A stretch of 64,000 bases of DNA from CAUZIZ01 sp965218775 (GTDB lineage: Bacteria > Acidobacteriota > UBA6911 > RPQK01 > JAJDTT01), in assembly GCA_965218775.1 (NCBI GenBank), contig CBDCLS010000006.1, positions 1,116,001 through 1,180,000 on the forward strand. The letters are read 5' to 3'. Below the pieces are notes generated by a model. It was not told where the DNA came from. It ran no database searches and saw only the letters and a list, made by a program, of their open reading frames with translations. Shown one piece after another: positions 1 through 9,667 of this stretch. Within the stretch, counting starts at the first letter, position 1. Each line of letters begins with the position of its first letter. Both the position numbers and the translations under genes were made by a program.

Positions 1-1114
1 CAGACTCGGCCAGGCAGAGGTAGCGGGGTCGGGAAAGGGAGCCGCCGACGCGGTTGAAGGTGGGGTCATCGGGAAGAGTTCCTGCAAGGTAGGTGATCCG
101 GTAGCGAGACGACTGCTCATCCCAGGTGAGCGAGCGGACCCCGACGACGTACGAGCCCTCCTCCCAGGGACGATCGATCTTGATGACCGGGCCATCCGAG
201 AGTCGTTCGAGTGGATCGGGTAGGTGTCGAAGACCAGCCACTTCGGCGAAGATCCAGTCGTCCACCAGGTACTGAGGAGCGTGTCCAGGACGCAGCGGGA
301 GCCGAGGCTTCCGACTCTCGGTCGAGATTTCCCGCCAGAACTGGCGGATCAGATAGGAGCCAACGCCTTGGCCCGAGCTCGTGACCCGAGCCCGAAGCCA
401 GTACTCGCCCCGAGGCCATCCGCTCCCGTCGAAAACATGACGCTGGAGTTTTGGGGTCAACCGCAGTCTTAAAGGACCGGCGATGCGATTCTGATTTGGC
501 CCCAACACGTCGATTTCGACCGAGCAGGACTGGACGCGTTCCGGGATCGTCCGAATGGTGAAGTCAATTTCGTCATGGTCGATGTAGGCGGGACGCTCGG
601 GGCTGAACTCGATGAATTGGCGCAGTGAGTCGACCTGCGCCAGACGTTTCCCGTTCATCTCCCGGATGAATGTGTTGGGGTCGATCTCGAGGCTTCGTTG
701 ACCCAGCAGCGAGTCTCCTGCCCTCAGATCGACCTCGAAGCGGTATTGACCCATGTCCCAGAGTCTCCGCGAAGAGCCGGGTTGCGAGGGTGCATAGCGG
801 CCATCATCAATAAGCGGAAAGTGAATCTCCACGGTCCCGTTGGCACCGCTGCGCTGAGCCTGGGTTCTGAGCTGGTGGCGGAATTCATAGGGTTGGATGA
901 TGGTGATGTTTGCAGTGAGACTATCCAAGTGCTCGGCCTGACGGGGCCAGTCGAACTCTAGAATCTGGTGAAAGTAGCCCTTGTGGCGCAGCTTGAGCCG
1001 GTGCTCCGATGCCTCAGCTGTACCCTGTGTCCAGATGGCAGTCAGGAGGAAGGCAGCAGTCAGGAATCCGCTGAGGACAAGGAACAGCTTGGATCGTCGT
1101 GGCGTCAGAGACAC
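1..1114 (-). CDS. Secreted beta-propeller protein, 3' end beyond window
   Basis: The frame stays open from a GTG at 1114 to the left window edge, so 371 codons are visible and the C-terminus is missing. The GTG lies 5 nt after a strong AGGAGG ribosome-binding site. Residues about 5-31 form a signal peptide: basic PRRSK, a hydrophobic run, then a small-residue cleavage region. The last 70 visible residues (DRPWEEGSY followed by a CLAES segment) match the plan of the propeller protein at 49553-51103, which has FDQPWEG and CYAES. I infer a GH32/GH43-like five-bladed propeller with an added N-terminal beta-sandwich region. Substrate is unknown; export to periplasm or outside is likely. Confidence 0.7.
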   Translation of the reverse strand, partial: MSLTPRRSKLFLVLSGFLTAAFLLTAIWTQGTAEASEHRLKLRHKGYFHQILEFDWPRQAEHLDSLTANITIIQPYEFRHQLRTQAQRSGANGTVEIHFPLIDDGRYAPSQPGSSRRLWDMGQYRFEVDLRAGDSLLGQRSLEIDPNTFIREMNGKRLAQVDSLRQFIEFSPERPAYIDHDEIDFTIRTIPERVQSCSVEIDVLGPNQNRIAGPLRLRLTPKLQRHVFDGSGWPRGEYWLRARVTSSGQGVGSYLIRQFWREISTESRKPRLPLRPGHAPQYLVDDWIFAEVAGLRHLPDPLERLSDGPVIKIDRPWEEGSYVVGVRSLTWDEQSSRYRITYLAGTLPDDPTFNRVGGSLSRPRYLCLAES

Positions 1115-1398
1115 CTCAACCTCCTCCACTGGCTTCCCGGGCAGCGGTCAGGCTCTCAAGAAGGGCTTGTCACCCTTGATCGTCGTGAACCTCGCCACCC
1201 AGCGCCGATGTCAGTGCTGTGAAGCTGATCAATTGAGTGCCTGCTCAAATGTAGGCATGCCCGCTCTTTTCCAGTCAGGTCATCCTATCAAGCGGTCTGT
1301 GAAATCGCCAGATCTTCGCTTGAGCAACCGGACCCGGTGTAGTGCCTTTCACGGCCTACGCAGCTCGACTACAACATGATTCTTACTTGCGTATGGTT

Positions 1399-2898
1399 TC
1401 AGAAATTCCAAGTCGCAATCGGCTCGCCGGCAGACCGTACCTCTTCCAGGTAGGCGCCCGTCCAGGGGGTTGGCATCTGCATGTGGGTCAGCTCTCCATA
1501 CTCCAGGATGCGGAGGGCGATGATGTTGTGCCATTCACCGTCGGCCAGCCGCAGGGTGACTGCCACTGGGTGATCCACCCGCCATCCGGTACCTCCGGGA
1601 GGTGGGCCAAATTCCTCCCGCAGGTTCCGGGCCACGAGGGGGGGTAGCAGGCCAGACCTGTCTTCGTTCAAGGGCCAGAGGCAGAGGGTCTTTCGGCTGC
1701 GTCCTCCCCAGATAGGCCTTCGCTGAGGATCACGGGAGATCTTGATCCGGTCCAGGCCCTCCAGGAAGACTTCATAAAGGTTGGCTGCGATGTAGGGGGT
1801 GCCGTCGGCCGCGCTGTTCAGGACGATCGGAGCCTGCGAGATCAGTCCCCGGACGTGGACGGTCTTCTCCCAGGTCTCACCGTTGTCCTGTGAGCGCCAA
1901 ACCCGGATGTCGTGGGAGGCCGTAGGGCTCCCGGACGCCTCCGGACTCCCTCCCCTGGCACTGAAGAGAAGAGATCCGTCCAGATCGCGAACGGCACTGG
2001 CTTCGGTTGCTCCGTCCCCGCCTGTGATCGGAACGAAGGAGACGGGCCGCCACTCCCCCCCTACCTTTCTCCATCGCGCCAATCCTGAACTGCCAGGTTC
2101 ATCGGCCCTGTGGCCCTGCATGGCGAAGAGCAAGTCGTCGCCGTCCGGGATGGCCGTCATGAGGCTGATGATCAGACTCCAGCCGGCCAGCAAAGCATCT
2201 TCGGCCAGACGCTCAGTCTTGACGACCCGGAAGACGTCACCATCGTAGGCCAGCTGGTGAAGCTCTAGATACGAGTAGGCCTCGCTCGGGTCCGCGGATC
2301 CCGAGCCGCGGGGATCGAATCCGAACATATTGACACCGTAGGGCGGGGGCCCTGCGTAATCGGTTCTCCAGGCAGAGGCCTGGTTGATGCCGAATCCAGT
2401 GCCCGCATGGGGGTGGGGAGAGCCATCGTCCCGCTTCGCCCCCAGGGGAACGAATCCTCCCATCACGGGGTACTTGACCATGATTGCCTGCTGATTGGGT
2501 GGTTTGGAATTAGGATTGGGCTCGTTGTGGTTGCGGGTAATGGGAATGGCTCCTTCGGCACTGACCTTGGAGAGGTCCTTGAAGAGGATCACGTCGGAAC
2601 CGTTCTCGAAGTCTGTACCCTTCACGCCGGACACCCGGATGTTGCAGAAGTGGCCTGCCGTGTCCTGAGCAGCCTGGAAGGGCAGGCCCAGCTGGTAGAC
2701 CCAGGTCTCGCCCTCGGGCGTGCTTGGTGGCTTTTGGAGATCAGGGGATCCCAGGCTCATGCCTGTGATCCCTTTGCTGGGGCCGGGAGCCGGAGTGGGC
2801 TCCGACTGTGGGGGCTGGGAAGAACAGGCCGCCAGGGTCCAGACCGTCAGGAGGCCAAGCAGCCTCAACCGTTGCGGCAGGTTCGATTGTTTCATCAT
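1399..2898 (-). CDS. BNR/sialidase-fold lipoprotein, paralogue A
   Basis: A 499-residue exported protein. The N-terminus ends in a lipobox (TLAAC, Cys25), so it is probably a lipid-anchored protein. Start ATG at 2898 follows AAGGAG with good spacing. It carries an Asp-box (SQDNGETW, about 336-343), typical of sialidase/BNR propellers, and the signatures PHPHAGTGF (about 161-169), IPDGDDLLFA and DGSLLFS. The same motifs in the same order occur in the neighbour at 3179-4609, so the two are tandem paralogues, each with its own ribosome-binding site and a spacer of about 280 bp. The catalytic triad of true sialidases cannot be confirmed, so function is unknown; binding or hydrolysis of extracellular glycans is only a guess. 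Confidence 0.75.
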   Translation of the reverse strand: MMKQSNLPQRLRLLGLLTVWTLAACSSQPPQSEPTPAPGPSKGITGMSLGSPDLQKPPSTPEGETWVYQLGLPFQAAQDTAGHFCNIRVSGVKGTDFENGSDVILFKDLSKVSAEGAIPITRNHNEPNPNSKPPNQQAIMVKYPVMGGFVPLGAKRDDGSPHPHAGTGFGINQASAWRTDYAGPPPYGVNMFGFDPRGSGSADPSEAYSYLELHQLAYDGDVFRVVKTERLAEDALLAGWSLIISLMTAIPDGDDLLFAMQGHRADEPGSSGLARWRKVGGEWRPVSFVPITGGDGATEASAVRDLDGSLLFSARGGSPEASGSPTASHDIRVWRSQDNGETWEKTVHVRGLISQAPIVLNSAADGTPYIAANLYEVFLEGLDRIKISRDPQRRPIWGGRSRKTLCLWPLNEDRSGLLPPLVARNLREEFGPPPGGTGWRVDHPVAVTLRLADGEWHNIIALRILEYGELTHMQMPTPWTGAYLEEVRSAGEPIATWNF

Positions 2899-3178
2899 GA
2901 TTCTTCTCCTTGGTCCGGCGTCCCGAACGCCGGCCCCATTCGAGAAAGAAGCTTCGAAAAAACCCTTGTTTGGTTTCCGACGAAGAAACCAGTCGAGGTC
3001 GATCCCAACGGGATTGCGCCAAGCAGCCCCATGGGTTCGCCAGCTGACGCTGGATCATCCAGCCGGAAACTTCAGTCGGACGGCGGTCTTCTGACCGCCG
3101 TGCGTCTAGCCAGCGGCTCGACGCAGGAGTACTTCGGCCTTGAGACCGAAGCCACGTCCAAGTCGCTGAGCAAGTATC

Positions 3179-4609
3179 CTACTCGAAGCGCCAGGCTGCA
3201 GCGGACGGACCCGTCGAAACAACCTCTTCGATGTAACACCCGGTCTCTCGGGGTGGGGGCTTCCCGCTGTGCTCCCCCCGGTCCATGATGCGGTAACTCA
3301 GGAGGTTCCGCCAGCGTCCGTCGGCGAGACGAACGACATTGGCGTTTGCATGGTCCACCCACCAGAGCTTGCCACTGGGGGCAGGTCCGAAATCCTTCAG
3401 CGCATTGCGCACGGTAACGGCTTCCAGGAGCCCGGTTCGTTTGTCGTTCAAAGGCCAGAGAACCAGCCAATCACGCTCGTGCCCCAGCAGGTTACCGACC
3501 AGATAGGGTGTGCCGTTGGCCGCCCGGTTCAGGGTGACGGGGGCTTGCCCTCGAATGTTCGGGATCTCGAAGGCCAGCTTCCAGCTCTTACCCGTGTCCG
3601 CGGAGCGCCAGACTCGGATCACGTGGTTTTCCAACTCAGAGTAGGCGCTCCGAACGGAGAACAAGAGAGAGCCGTCGGTGTCGCGGATCAGCGTTCCTTC
3701 GGCGACAGCCAGTCTCATTTCACGCCCCTGGACGATCACCGGCTTTTCGGCCAGCCGGTTGAAGGCCACCGGGACGAAAGAGACCGGCTGCCAGAAACCG
3801 TCCAGACGACGCCAACGGGAGATCCCTGCGGCGGCCGGCTCGCAGTGGTAGTCGGAGACGTCCCCTTTCGCCGCCTGGACGGCGAAAAGGAGATCGTCAC
3901 CGTCCGGAATCGCCATCCGCATTCCCGGAGCGAAGATGGCCCATTCGGAGGCCGGCGCCCTGAGCGGATCCGAAGGTGCTCTGTCTTCGGTCTTTACGAC
4001 TCGCAGCTTGGAGCCGTCGAGAGCCAAATGGTTGATTTCCGTCTTGCGGATCATGCCGCGGTTTTTCTCGGCTTTGTCGTAGTAGCCCTCCCGCTTCAAC
4101 GGGAAGTCGAGGGCCTCGCCGATGGTAAAACCGGTACCGGCATGAGGATGCGGGCTGCCGTCCGGGCGCAGCGCGCCTCGGGGAACGAAGCCGCCTTTCG
4201 TGCAGTACTTGATGACCATGCGCCGCTGGCCAGTTTTTTCGGCGACATAGGGCTCATTCCGTGTGAGCGGGACCGCCTCGGCGCCGGGGATGTCCAAGAG
4301 CCGGTCGAACACGATCATGTCCATTCCGGCTTCGAAGTCCCCCACCGGAAAACCCTCGGTGCGGAGATTGCAGAGCATGCCGGCCAGTCTGGGAGCTGCC
4401 TGGAATACGAACGCGTGCCCGTACCGATAGCCGTCTCCATCGGGTGGCACGATACGGTCCGCCGGCCCCCGGGTTACCTGGATCGTTTCAGTCTCTTGGG
4501 TGGGCTGCCTACCTCCAGCCAGCGCCTCCCGATAGCTGGTGGCTCCAATCAGTTGCAACGCGACCGCCACTCCTACCAGCACGACGATGAAAACTTTTTT
4601 CCGGTGCAC
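3179..4609 (-). CDS. Exported BNR/sialidase-fold protein, paralogue B
   Basis: A 476-residue paralogue of the lipoprotein downstream at 1399-2898. It starts at GTG 4609 after GAGGGATTAGA and has a signal peptide (hydrophobic run about residues 6-22), but no clear lipobox Cys, so it is probably released rather than lipid-anchored. Shared signatures are PHPHAGTGF (153-161), IPDGDDLLFAV, PVSFVPV, an Asp-box-like SADTGKSW and NGTPYLVGNL. The pair looks like a gene duplication in which one copy became a lipoprotein. Function is unknown beyond the predicted propeller fold. Confidence 0.75.
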   Translation of the reverse strand: MHRKKVFIVVLVGVAVALQLIGATSYREALAGGRQPTQETETIQVTRGPADRIVPPDGDGYRYGHAFVFQAAPRLAGMLCNLRTEGFPVGDFEAGMDMIVFDRLLDIPGAEAVPLTRNEPYVAEKTGQRRMVIKYCTKGGFVPRGALRPDGSPHPHAGTGFTIGEALDFPLKREGYYDKAEKNRGMIRKTEINHLALDGSKLRVVKTEDRAPSDPLRAPASEWAIFAPGMRMAIPDGDDLLFAVQAAKGDVSDYHCEPAAAGISRWRRLDGFWQPVSFVPVAFNRLAEKPVIVQGREMRLAVAEGTLIRDTDGSLLFSVRSAYSELENHVIRVWRSADTGKSWKLAFEIPNIRGQAPVTLNRAANGTPYLVGNLLGHERDWLVLWPLNDKRTGLLEAVTVRNALKDFGPAPSGKLWWVDHANANVVRLADGRWRNLLSYRIMDRGEHSGKPPPRETGCYIEEVVSTGPSAAAWRFE

Positions 4610-4820
4610 TCTAATCCCTCACTTCGCGGATTGGGGTCTTGATACGTGAGACTATCACTGACATCCGGGAGAGGATAGGGTAATCTCCGAGTGAGGCGGG
4701 AGTTTGCGGTTAGTCTGCGACGTGGCCAAAGCCACGACCAGGCTCAACGGCCCGTTGAATTTGATTCGCTAGCCTTTGAACCCCTTGGTTCGGGGCCGAG
4801 GGAGTGTGCAGGAGTCGCTC

Positions 4821-6446
4821 ATGCATCTTTCAGTGATCGCAGTTTTCTTTCTGCTACTCACGGGTAACTCTCTCTTTGCTGCTATCCAGGAGGAATGGCT
4901 GGCGGTGGAAGGCGGGACTGTTTTCGACGGCACAGGTACCATCCATCAAGCTGCTACGATTCTCATCTCTGGCCGACAGATCAAAGAGATAGGGCCGGCT
5001 AGTGAAGTACGGATCCCAGTCGACGCGCAGCGTCTTGATGCTCGTGGGAAATTCATTCTGCCCGGTTTCATAGACCTTCACTTCCACTACAGTCCGCGGA
5101 CCTCGCCCTGGTTGCCCCTGCACTTCCTGGCTCAAGGCGTGACCACCCAGCGGGAGATGGGCAATTGGATCGAGGACAATCAGCAGTGGCTGGCCGACAT
5201 GCGCAGCCAGGGTCTTCCCACTCCCCGGCTGCTCTACAGCGGGCCGCTACTTGATGGTACAAACCCAGCCTACCCCAACGAAAGCCTCGTCCTATTGGAT
5301 GAGATGGACGCCCGCCGCACCACCAACCGCCTGATCGATCAGGGGGCCACGTCTCTAAAGGTCTACTTCCGACTGCCGCTTACGCTGATGAAGGCCGTTA
5401 TCGAGGAAGCGGATCGACACAATGTGCCGGTCCATGGGCACCTGGAAATCGTGGATGCTCGCGATGCTATCGCCGTGGGGCTCGACGGCATTGAACATAC
5501 GACTACTCTGGGCCGGGCTCTGCTTCCGCCGAAGGAATCAGAGGCCTTTCGTCAGGAAGTGCTCCAGGACAACTCAGCGCGGAGTCCAGGACGATTTCGG
5601 GTGTGGGAGAAGATAGATCCGAATGGAGAGGCGGCTGCTGATCTCATCGAGTTGATGCTGGGACATGAGGTCAATCTCGATGCCACCCTCGCCACCTTTG
5701 AGCCTGCGCGGGGAGTAGTAGGGAACGAGCAGCAGTGGAAGGCCATCGAGAACCTGGCTGGGTTTACCGTCCGCTACCAGCGCGCCGGAGGGTCGGTCAC
5801 AATCGGCTCGCATGGTACCGCAGACAATGCCGCTCCCGGCTTCGCCTTCCATCGTGAGCTGGAAATGCATGTGGAAGCGGGTATGTCCCCCGCCGCCGCC
5901 CTTGAGGCTGCCACCAGCGTCGGGGCTGAGGCCCTCCGACTCGATGACCGCGGTATCCTCAGCGCAGGAAGACTGGCTGACCTCATCATCCTGGACGCCG
6001 ATCCGCTCCAGAAAATCTCCAACGTCACCCGTATTCAAACGGTCGTTCTAGGTGGAAAAATCCTCGATCGCAGAGCTCTGCTGGCCACTCGGCCCACTCG
6101 CACTGGTGACGTGATTCGCCTTCTCAAGCCCTGGGAAGGTGAGGAAGGCTTGAGGCGGACGTTCTCGGAGGTGGAGGAGCTAGCCCAGCGATGTCGCTAC
6201 AGCGATTGTAGCCACCAAACCGAACCGGGATGCGCTGTCCAAGACGCTCTTTCGGCTGGACGGCTGAGTCCGGCCCGCTTCGAGAACTACCCGAAGCTAC
6301 AACAGGAGCTCGCGTTTCAGACCCGGCGCCGCGACGAACACCAGGCCCGTGAAGAAAAGCAGCGCACTAAGAGCGTTCACAGGTTGTTCCGCCGCCGGAT
6401 CGCCGAAAAACACGCGGGCGAAAGTAAAGCCGAGCCCCATATATGA
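4821..6446 (+). CDS. Amidohydrolase fused to RsgA C-terminal zinc domain
   Basis: I chose ATG 4821 because a GGAG lies 6 nt before it and it opens a clean signal peptide (MHLSVIAVFFLLL); an upstream TTG at 4776 would bury that peptide. Residues about 25-430 are an exported metal-dependent amidohydrolase: VFDGTG strand, FIDLHFHY (metal His pair), VHGHLE, GIEHTT, and the C-terminal ADLIILDADPL return strand. From about residue 435 (nt 6125) the sequence switches to the end of RsgA/YjeQ: EEGLRRTFSEVEELA, then the zinc knuckle C-x4-C-x-H-x5-C in CRYSDCSHQTEPGC, then a basic tail. The RsgA OB and GTPase domains are absent. A cytoplasmic ribosome-binding tail on an exported enzyme makes no functional sense, so this is a deletion fusion or an assembly chimera. 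Confidence 0.8.
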   Translation: MHLSVIAVFFLLLTGNSLFAAIQEEWLAVEGGTVFDGTGTIHQAATILISGRQIKEIGPASEVRIPVDAQRLDARGKFILPGFIDLHFHYSPRTSPWLPLHFLAQGVTTQREMGNWIEDNQQWLADMRSQGLPTPRLLYSGPLLDGTNPAYPNESLVLLDEMDARRTTNRLIDQGATSLKVYFRLPLTLMKAVIEEADRHNVPVHGHLEIVDARDAIAVGLDGIEHTTTLGRALLPPKESEAFRQEVLQDNSARSPGRFRVWEKIDPNGEAAADLIELMLGHEVNLDATLATFEPARGVVGNEQQWKAIENLAGFTVRYQRAGGSVTIGSHGTADNAAPGFAFHRELEMHVEAGMSPAAALEAATSVGAEALRLDDRGILSAGRLADLIILDADPLQKISNVTRIQTVVLGGKILDRRALLATRPTRTGDVIRLLKPWEGEEGLRRTFSEVEELAQRCRYSDCSHQTEPGCAVQDALSAGRLSPARFENYPKLQQELAFQTRRRDEHQAREEKQRTKSVHRLFRRRIAEKHAGESKAEPHI

Positions 6447-6586
6447 TGGTGCGACCCTGGTGGGCGCTCGTTCCTCTCGATGGAAGCAGTCTCTGGGATT
6501 GTCCTTCCAGACCCGAAGATCTAGTATTCTCTAGATAGGTTCTCCTGCAATCGATAGACCCGCATCGCTAGGCCAAAGAGGGATGT

Positions 6587-6620
6587 TGTGAACATGTCAT
6601 GCGATCGAAAGATGTTCACA
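6587..6620. promoter_or_regulatory. 9-bp stem-loop over a start codon
   Basis: A perfect 9-bp inverted repeat, TGTGAACAT (6587-6595) and ATGTTCACA (6612-6620), brackets the start region of the truncated exported gene that follows. It could be a protein-binding site or an RNA hairpin that covers the start; the sequence alone cannot decide. Confidence 0.3.
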
Positions 6621-6815
6621 CAACGACCATCGGCTGTAGCTACCTGCGTTGCGGCCCTTGTTATATCAGTCGCACTGGCTGCCGCCGCCGTGAATGGCGG
6701 GACAACAGACGACTTCGACAGACACCGCAAGATTCTCGTTTCGCCCACGGTGAATACTCCGGAGCCTTTTCAGGGATTCGGCGGCTGGTGTGGCTGGCCC
6801 GACTCGAGTTCTTGA
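6594..6815 (+). pseudogene. Truncated exported protein (N-terminal remnant)
   Basis: About 73 codons survive. A signal peptide ending near ALAAAAVNGG is followed by a stretch ending in EPFQGFGGWCGWPD, and then the frame stops. The length and abrupt end after a conserved-looking Gly/Trp motif suggest the first part of a larger secreted enzyme whose remainder was deleted. The family cannot be named from this much. It sits just before the sulfatase operon and may once have belonged to it. Confidence 0.45.
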
Positions 6816-6825
6816 ATTCATAGAT

Positions 6826-6897
6826 ATGTTTGATGAGATTCGCCAGGAACATATTACTATTGAGACAAAGCCTGGCCTGTATTGGAGGCCGTTATGA
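6826..6897 (+). CDS. Possible 23-codon leader ORF overlapping sulfatase start
   Basis: ATG 6826 opens a 23-residue frame (MFDEIRQEHITIETKPGLYW...) whose TGA overlaps the sulfatase ATG as ATGA, the usual arrangement for translational coupling. It has no good ribosome-binding site of its own and could equally be the tail of a decayed gene. Treat as tentative. Confidence 0.2.
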   Translation: MFDEIRQEHITIETKPGLYWRPL

Positions 6898-8465
6898 ACG
6901 AGACAAATTGCCGCAAATTGCCGCTGTTCCGTGTACTCGTGCGGGCCGTCCCGCTATTGCTGGTCGCGGCAGCCGGCGGCGATAGGACCCTGCGGGCGAC
7001 GGAATCGCGTCCAAATATCCTCTATGTATTTGTCGACGACATGAGCTATCGCGCTGTGGGTTCTTATCCGGGAGCACACGATTGGGTGCGGACACCGAAC
7101 CTTGATCGGCTCGCTCAGGAAGGAGTACGGTTTGCCACGTCCTATACGGGAGCATGGTGCCAGCCGGCGCGGGCAACCGCGCTCACCGGAAGATTGCAGC
7201 ATGGAATTCAGTGGCTCAGCAAGAATCCTCCCGACGCCAGAATAGCCGATTCGTACTGGCCTGTGGCATTCCGCAATGCCGGCTATCACACCGGGATGAT
7301 CGGAAAGTGGCATACAGGTAACGACAAAGGGCACGGCCGCGCCTGGGACTATTCGGCCATCTGGGACCATACCAACGGCAAGGTTTACGGTGGATACTAC
7401 GTGGACCAGCAGATCGACTTCAACGGTGGTCCGCCAAAAAAGGTGGGCGGTTATTCGACGGACAATTACACCGACTGGGCAGTGGAGTACATCAGGCGGC
7501 GCGCCGATCAGCCCGATCAACCCTGGTATCTGTGGCTGTGTTACGATGCCGTGCACCACCCCTTTATGCCTGCCGACCGGCATCTCGACGACTACCCGAA
7601 GACACCGCTTGTCCCCGTTCCCAAGGACATCTATCCGCCGCGTCCGGACAAGCCTCGGTACATGCACAATTACGGACTATGGCGAGAGCTGGCAGACGGA
7701 CAAGCGGAATGCATAAGGCGAACGCCAGCGCACTTTGGCCGCACACTGACCCAGCTTGTCCGGCAATACAACCGTGCCGTGCGTGCGATCGATGAGGGTG
7801 TGGGGCGGGTCTTGGCGGCACTCGAGCAAACCGGGCAGCTGGAAAACACGGTCGTCATCTTTACGTCGGATCAAGGATACGCCTGGGGGCAGCATGGTTT
7901 TGCCTGGAAATACGCTCCCTATGACGCCAACCTCAAGGCGCCACTGCTGGTTCGGTATCCCAAACGGTTCCCCAAGGGTGCGGTCTGCAAACATCCTGTG
8001 GGTGGCCACGATCTGATCCCCACGTTTTTCGCCCTGGCGGGCATCGAACTACCCTGGAAAATGCACGGTCGCAGCATCCTTCCACTGCTGGAAGATCCTC
8101 AGGCCGAGTGGGACGGGCTGGTCATGCTCGAAAACTTGAAGCAAGGTTACGGGCGCGATTCGGACGTAGGCACCGGCGAAGGCTGGGAGGGCGTTCCTTG
8201 GTGGATTTTCCTGCGCAAGGATAAGTACAAATACATCCGCACTCTGGTGGCAGATGAAATCGAAGAGCTCTATGACCTTGAGGCCGACCCCGAAGAACTA
8301 CAGAACCTCGCTGTCAAAGCGGATTCCCACGAACTTCTGGCTGAATTCCGTAAGCTGCTGATTGCCGAACTCCGTCGCACCGATGCAGGCATGGTCGACC
8401 ATCTTCCGCCTGTCCGAGTGATGGCCGCGAATGGGACCGCAGCTGTTTTCCGGAACGCGAAATGA
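6894..8465 (+). CDS. Exported type I sulfatase
   Basis: I start at ATG 6894, which has TTGGAGG 5 nt upstream, rather than TTG 6882, which overlaps that ribosome-binding site. The 523-residue protein has a signal peptide (about 1-35), the metal-binding DD pair in VFVDDMSY (48-49), and the formylglycine motif C-x-P-x-R (C89-Q-P-A-R93), so Cys89 should be oxidised by a formylglycine-generating enzyme. Later motifs are IGKWHTG, FTSDQGYAWGQHG and the usual C-terminal LYDLEADPEE. It would hydrolyse sulfate esters, probably on glycans, in the periplasm. Its stop overlaps the next gene by 4 nt (ATGA), so the two are co-translated. Confidence 0.92.
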   Translation: MNETNCRKLPLFRVLVRAVPLLLVAAAGGDRTLRATESRPNILYVFVDDMSYRAVGSYPGAHDWVRTPNLDRLAQEGVRFATSYTGAWCQPARATALTGRLQHGIQWLSKNPPDARIADSYWPVAFRNAGYHTGMIGKWHTGNDKGHGRAWDYSAIWDHTNGKVYGGYYVDQQIDFNGGPPKKVGGYSTDNYTDWAVEYIRRRADQPDQPWYLWLCYDAVHHPFMPADRHLDDYPKTPLVPVPKDIYPPRPDKPRYMHNYGLWRELADGQAECIRRTPAHFGRTLTQLVRQYNRAVRAIDEGVGRVLAALEQTGQLENTVVIFTSDQGYAWGQHGFAWKYAPYDANLKAPLLVRYPKRFPKGAVCKHPVGGHDLIPTFFALAGIELPWKMHGRSILPLLEDPQAEWDGLVMLENLKQGYGRDSDVGTGEGWEGVPWWIFLRKDKYKYIRTLVADEIEELYDLEADPEELQNLAVKADSHELLAEFRKLLIAELRRTDAGMVDHLPPVRVMAANGTAAVFRNAK

Positions 8466-9565
8466 TGGAATCGGGAGCTTCATCTTTCTTCTCGTTTGCC
8501 CCACACTCGCCCAACGTGAAAAGGGGTCTGGCAATTGTTTTCGTCTCGGCTTGCGTCCTGGCGCCCGTCGCTGCCGAACCGCCGTCGAAAGTCGAGGTTT
8601 CCAACATTCGAAGAGTCTTTCACAATGGCGAACACAATGCCTTCACGGACCTCATAAGATTCCAAGACAGGTTCTATCTCACCTTCCGTAGCTGTCCCGA
8701 TGGCCACGTCGCTCACTCCTCGGCCTCGGTCATCATCCTCGCCAGTGACGATGCCATCCATTGGGAGCAGGTCCATCGCTTTCGGGTCGAGGATCGGGAT
8801 ACTCGCGATCCCCACTTCTTGATCTTCAAGGATAAGCTATTCGTCTACTCGGGAACCTGGTACTGCAGCGGCCGAGAACCTTGTCGCGAGAATCTCGATC
8901 TCAACGATCACCTCGGTTACGCCGCCTGGTCCTCGAATGGTCGCGAGTGGAAAAGTCCGATTCTGCTCGAAGGAACCCTCGGCCATTGGCGGGCGAACAG
9001 CTTCGGCGGAAAGGCGTATCTCTGCGGCCGGCGCAAGATCAACTTCGCGATGAAGCCCCGAGGATATGGTCGAGAGATTGAATCGGCCATGCTCGAGAGC
9101 GACGACGGACTCATCTGGCGCAAGCGCACCTTGTTCCAGGAGAAGGAGGGAGACGAGACGGCGTTTCAGTTTGAGCCCGATGGCAGCATCGTGGCTGTCG
9201 CTCGACGGCCGGGAGGCAGCAGCGCACAGCTCTGTCGTTCCTCGCCGCCGTACCTCGAATGGGATCGTATCGAGCTGGATCGCTACGTTGGTGGACCGCT
9301 GCTGGCTCGATGGGGTAATCGTTACATCGTGGGTGGACGAAAGCGCACCCAGGACCGCGGATCGAAGACTGCCATGTATTGGCTCGTAGAGGATCAGCTT
9401 CTCGAATTTGCCGAACTACCGAGTGGCGGCGACAATTCCTATCCTGGCTTCGTGGAACTGGGCTCGACTCGTGCCCTCATGTCCTGGTATTCCTCTCACG
9501 AGACGGACGCAGCCGGCAAAGAAATTACCGCGATCTATCTGGCCGATCTGGAGATCTCAGAGTGA
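8462..9565 (+). CDS. Exported sialidase-fold (BNR-like) protein
   Basis: A 367-residue protein starting in the ATGA overlap with the sulfatase. There is a hydrophobic export segment after about residue 20 (GLAIVFVSACVLAPVAA); the second ATG (8465) or a later start could be used instead. The body is a set of propeller blades such as NAFTDLIRFQDRFYLTFR, ILASDDAIHWEQV, MLESDDGLIWRKRT and SWYSSHE, a pattern seen in uncharacterised exo-sialidase-like proteins of polysaccharide degraders. Coupling to the sulfatase suggests both act on the same sulfated glycan. Catalytic residues cannot be assigned. Confidence 0.75.
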   Translation: MMESGASSFFSFAPHSPNVKRGLAIVFVSACVLAPVAAEPPSKVEVSNIRRVFHNGEHNAFTDLIRFQDRFYLTFRSCPDGHVAHSSASVIILASDDAIHWEQVHRFRVEDRDTRDPHFLIFKDKLFVYSGTWYCSGREPCRENLDLNDHLGYAAWSSNGREWKSPILLEGTLGHWRANSFGGKAYLCGRRKINFAMKPRGYGREIESAMLESDDGLIWRKRTLFQEKEGDETAFQFEPDGSIVAVARRPGGSSAQLCRSSPPYLEWDRIELDRYVGGPLLARWGNRYIVGGRKRTQDRGSKTAMYWLVEDQLLEFAELPSGGDNSYPGFVELGSTRALMSWYSSHETDAAGKEITAIYLADLEISE

Positions 9566-9667
9566 GCCCTAGACGGTTCAGCTGCTCTGTCCCAAAGGCG
9601 TCTACACCTCCGTCTCGGAAATCCAGGAGGTGGCCAGCCTGCTGTCGGAGCGTGTAATCTGTTGGTC

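Noticed and set aside
3269..4642. Long rightward open frame (457 codons) opposite the BNR gene
   Set aside because: It is the antisense of a gene with a signal peptide, ribosome-binding site and paralogue; the rightward product has no domain or start signal.
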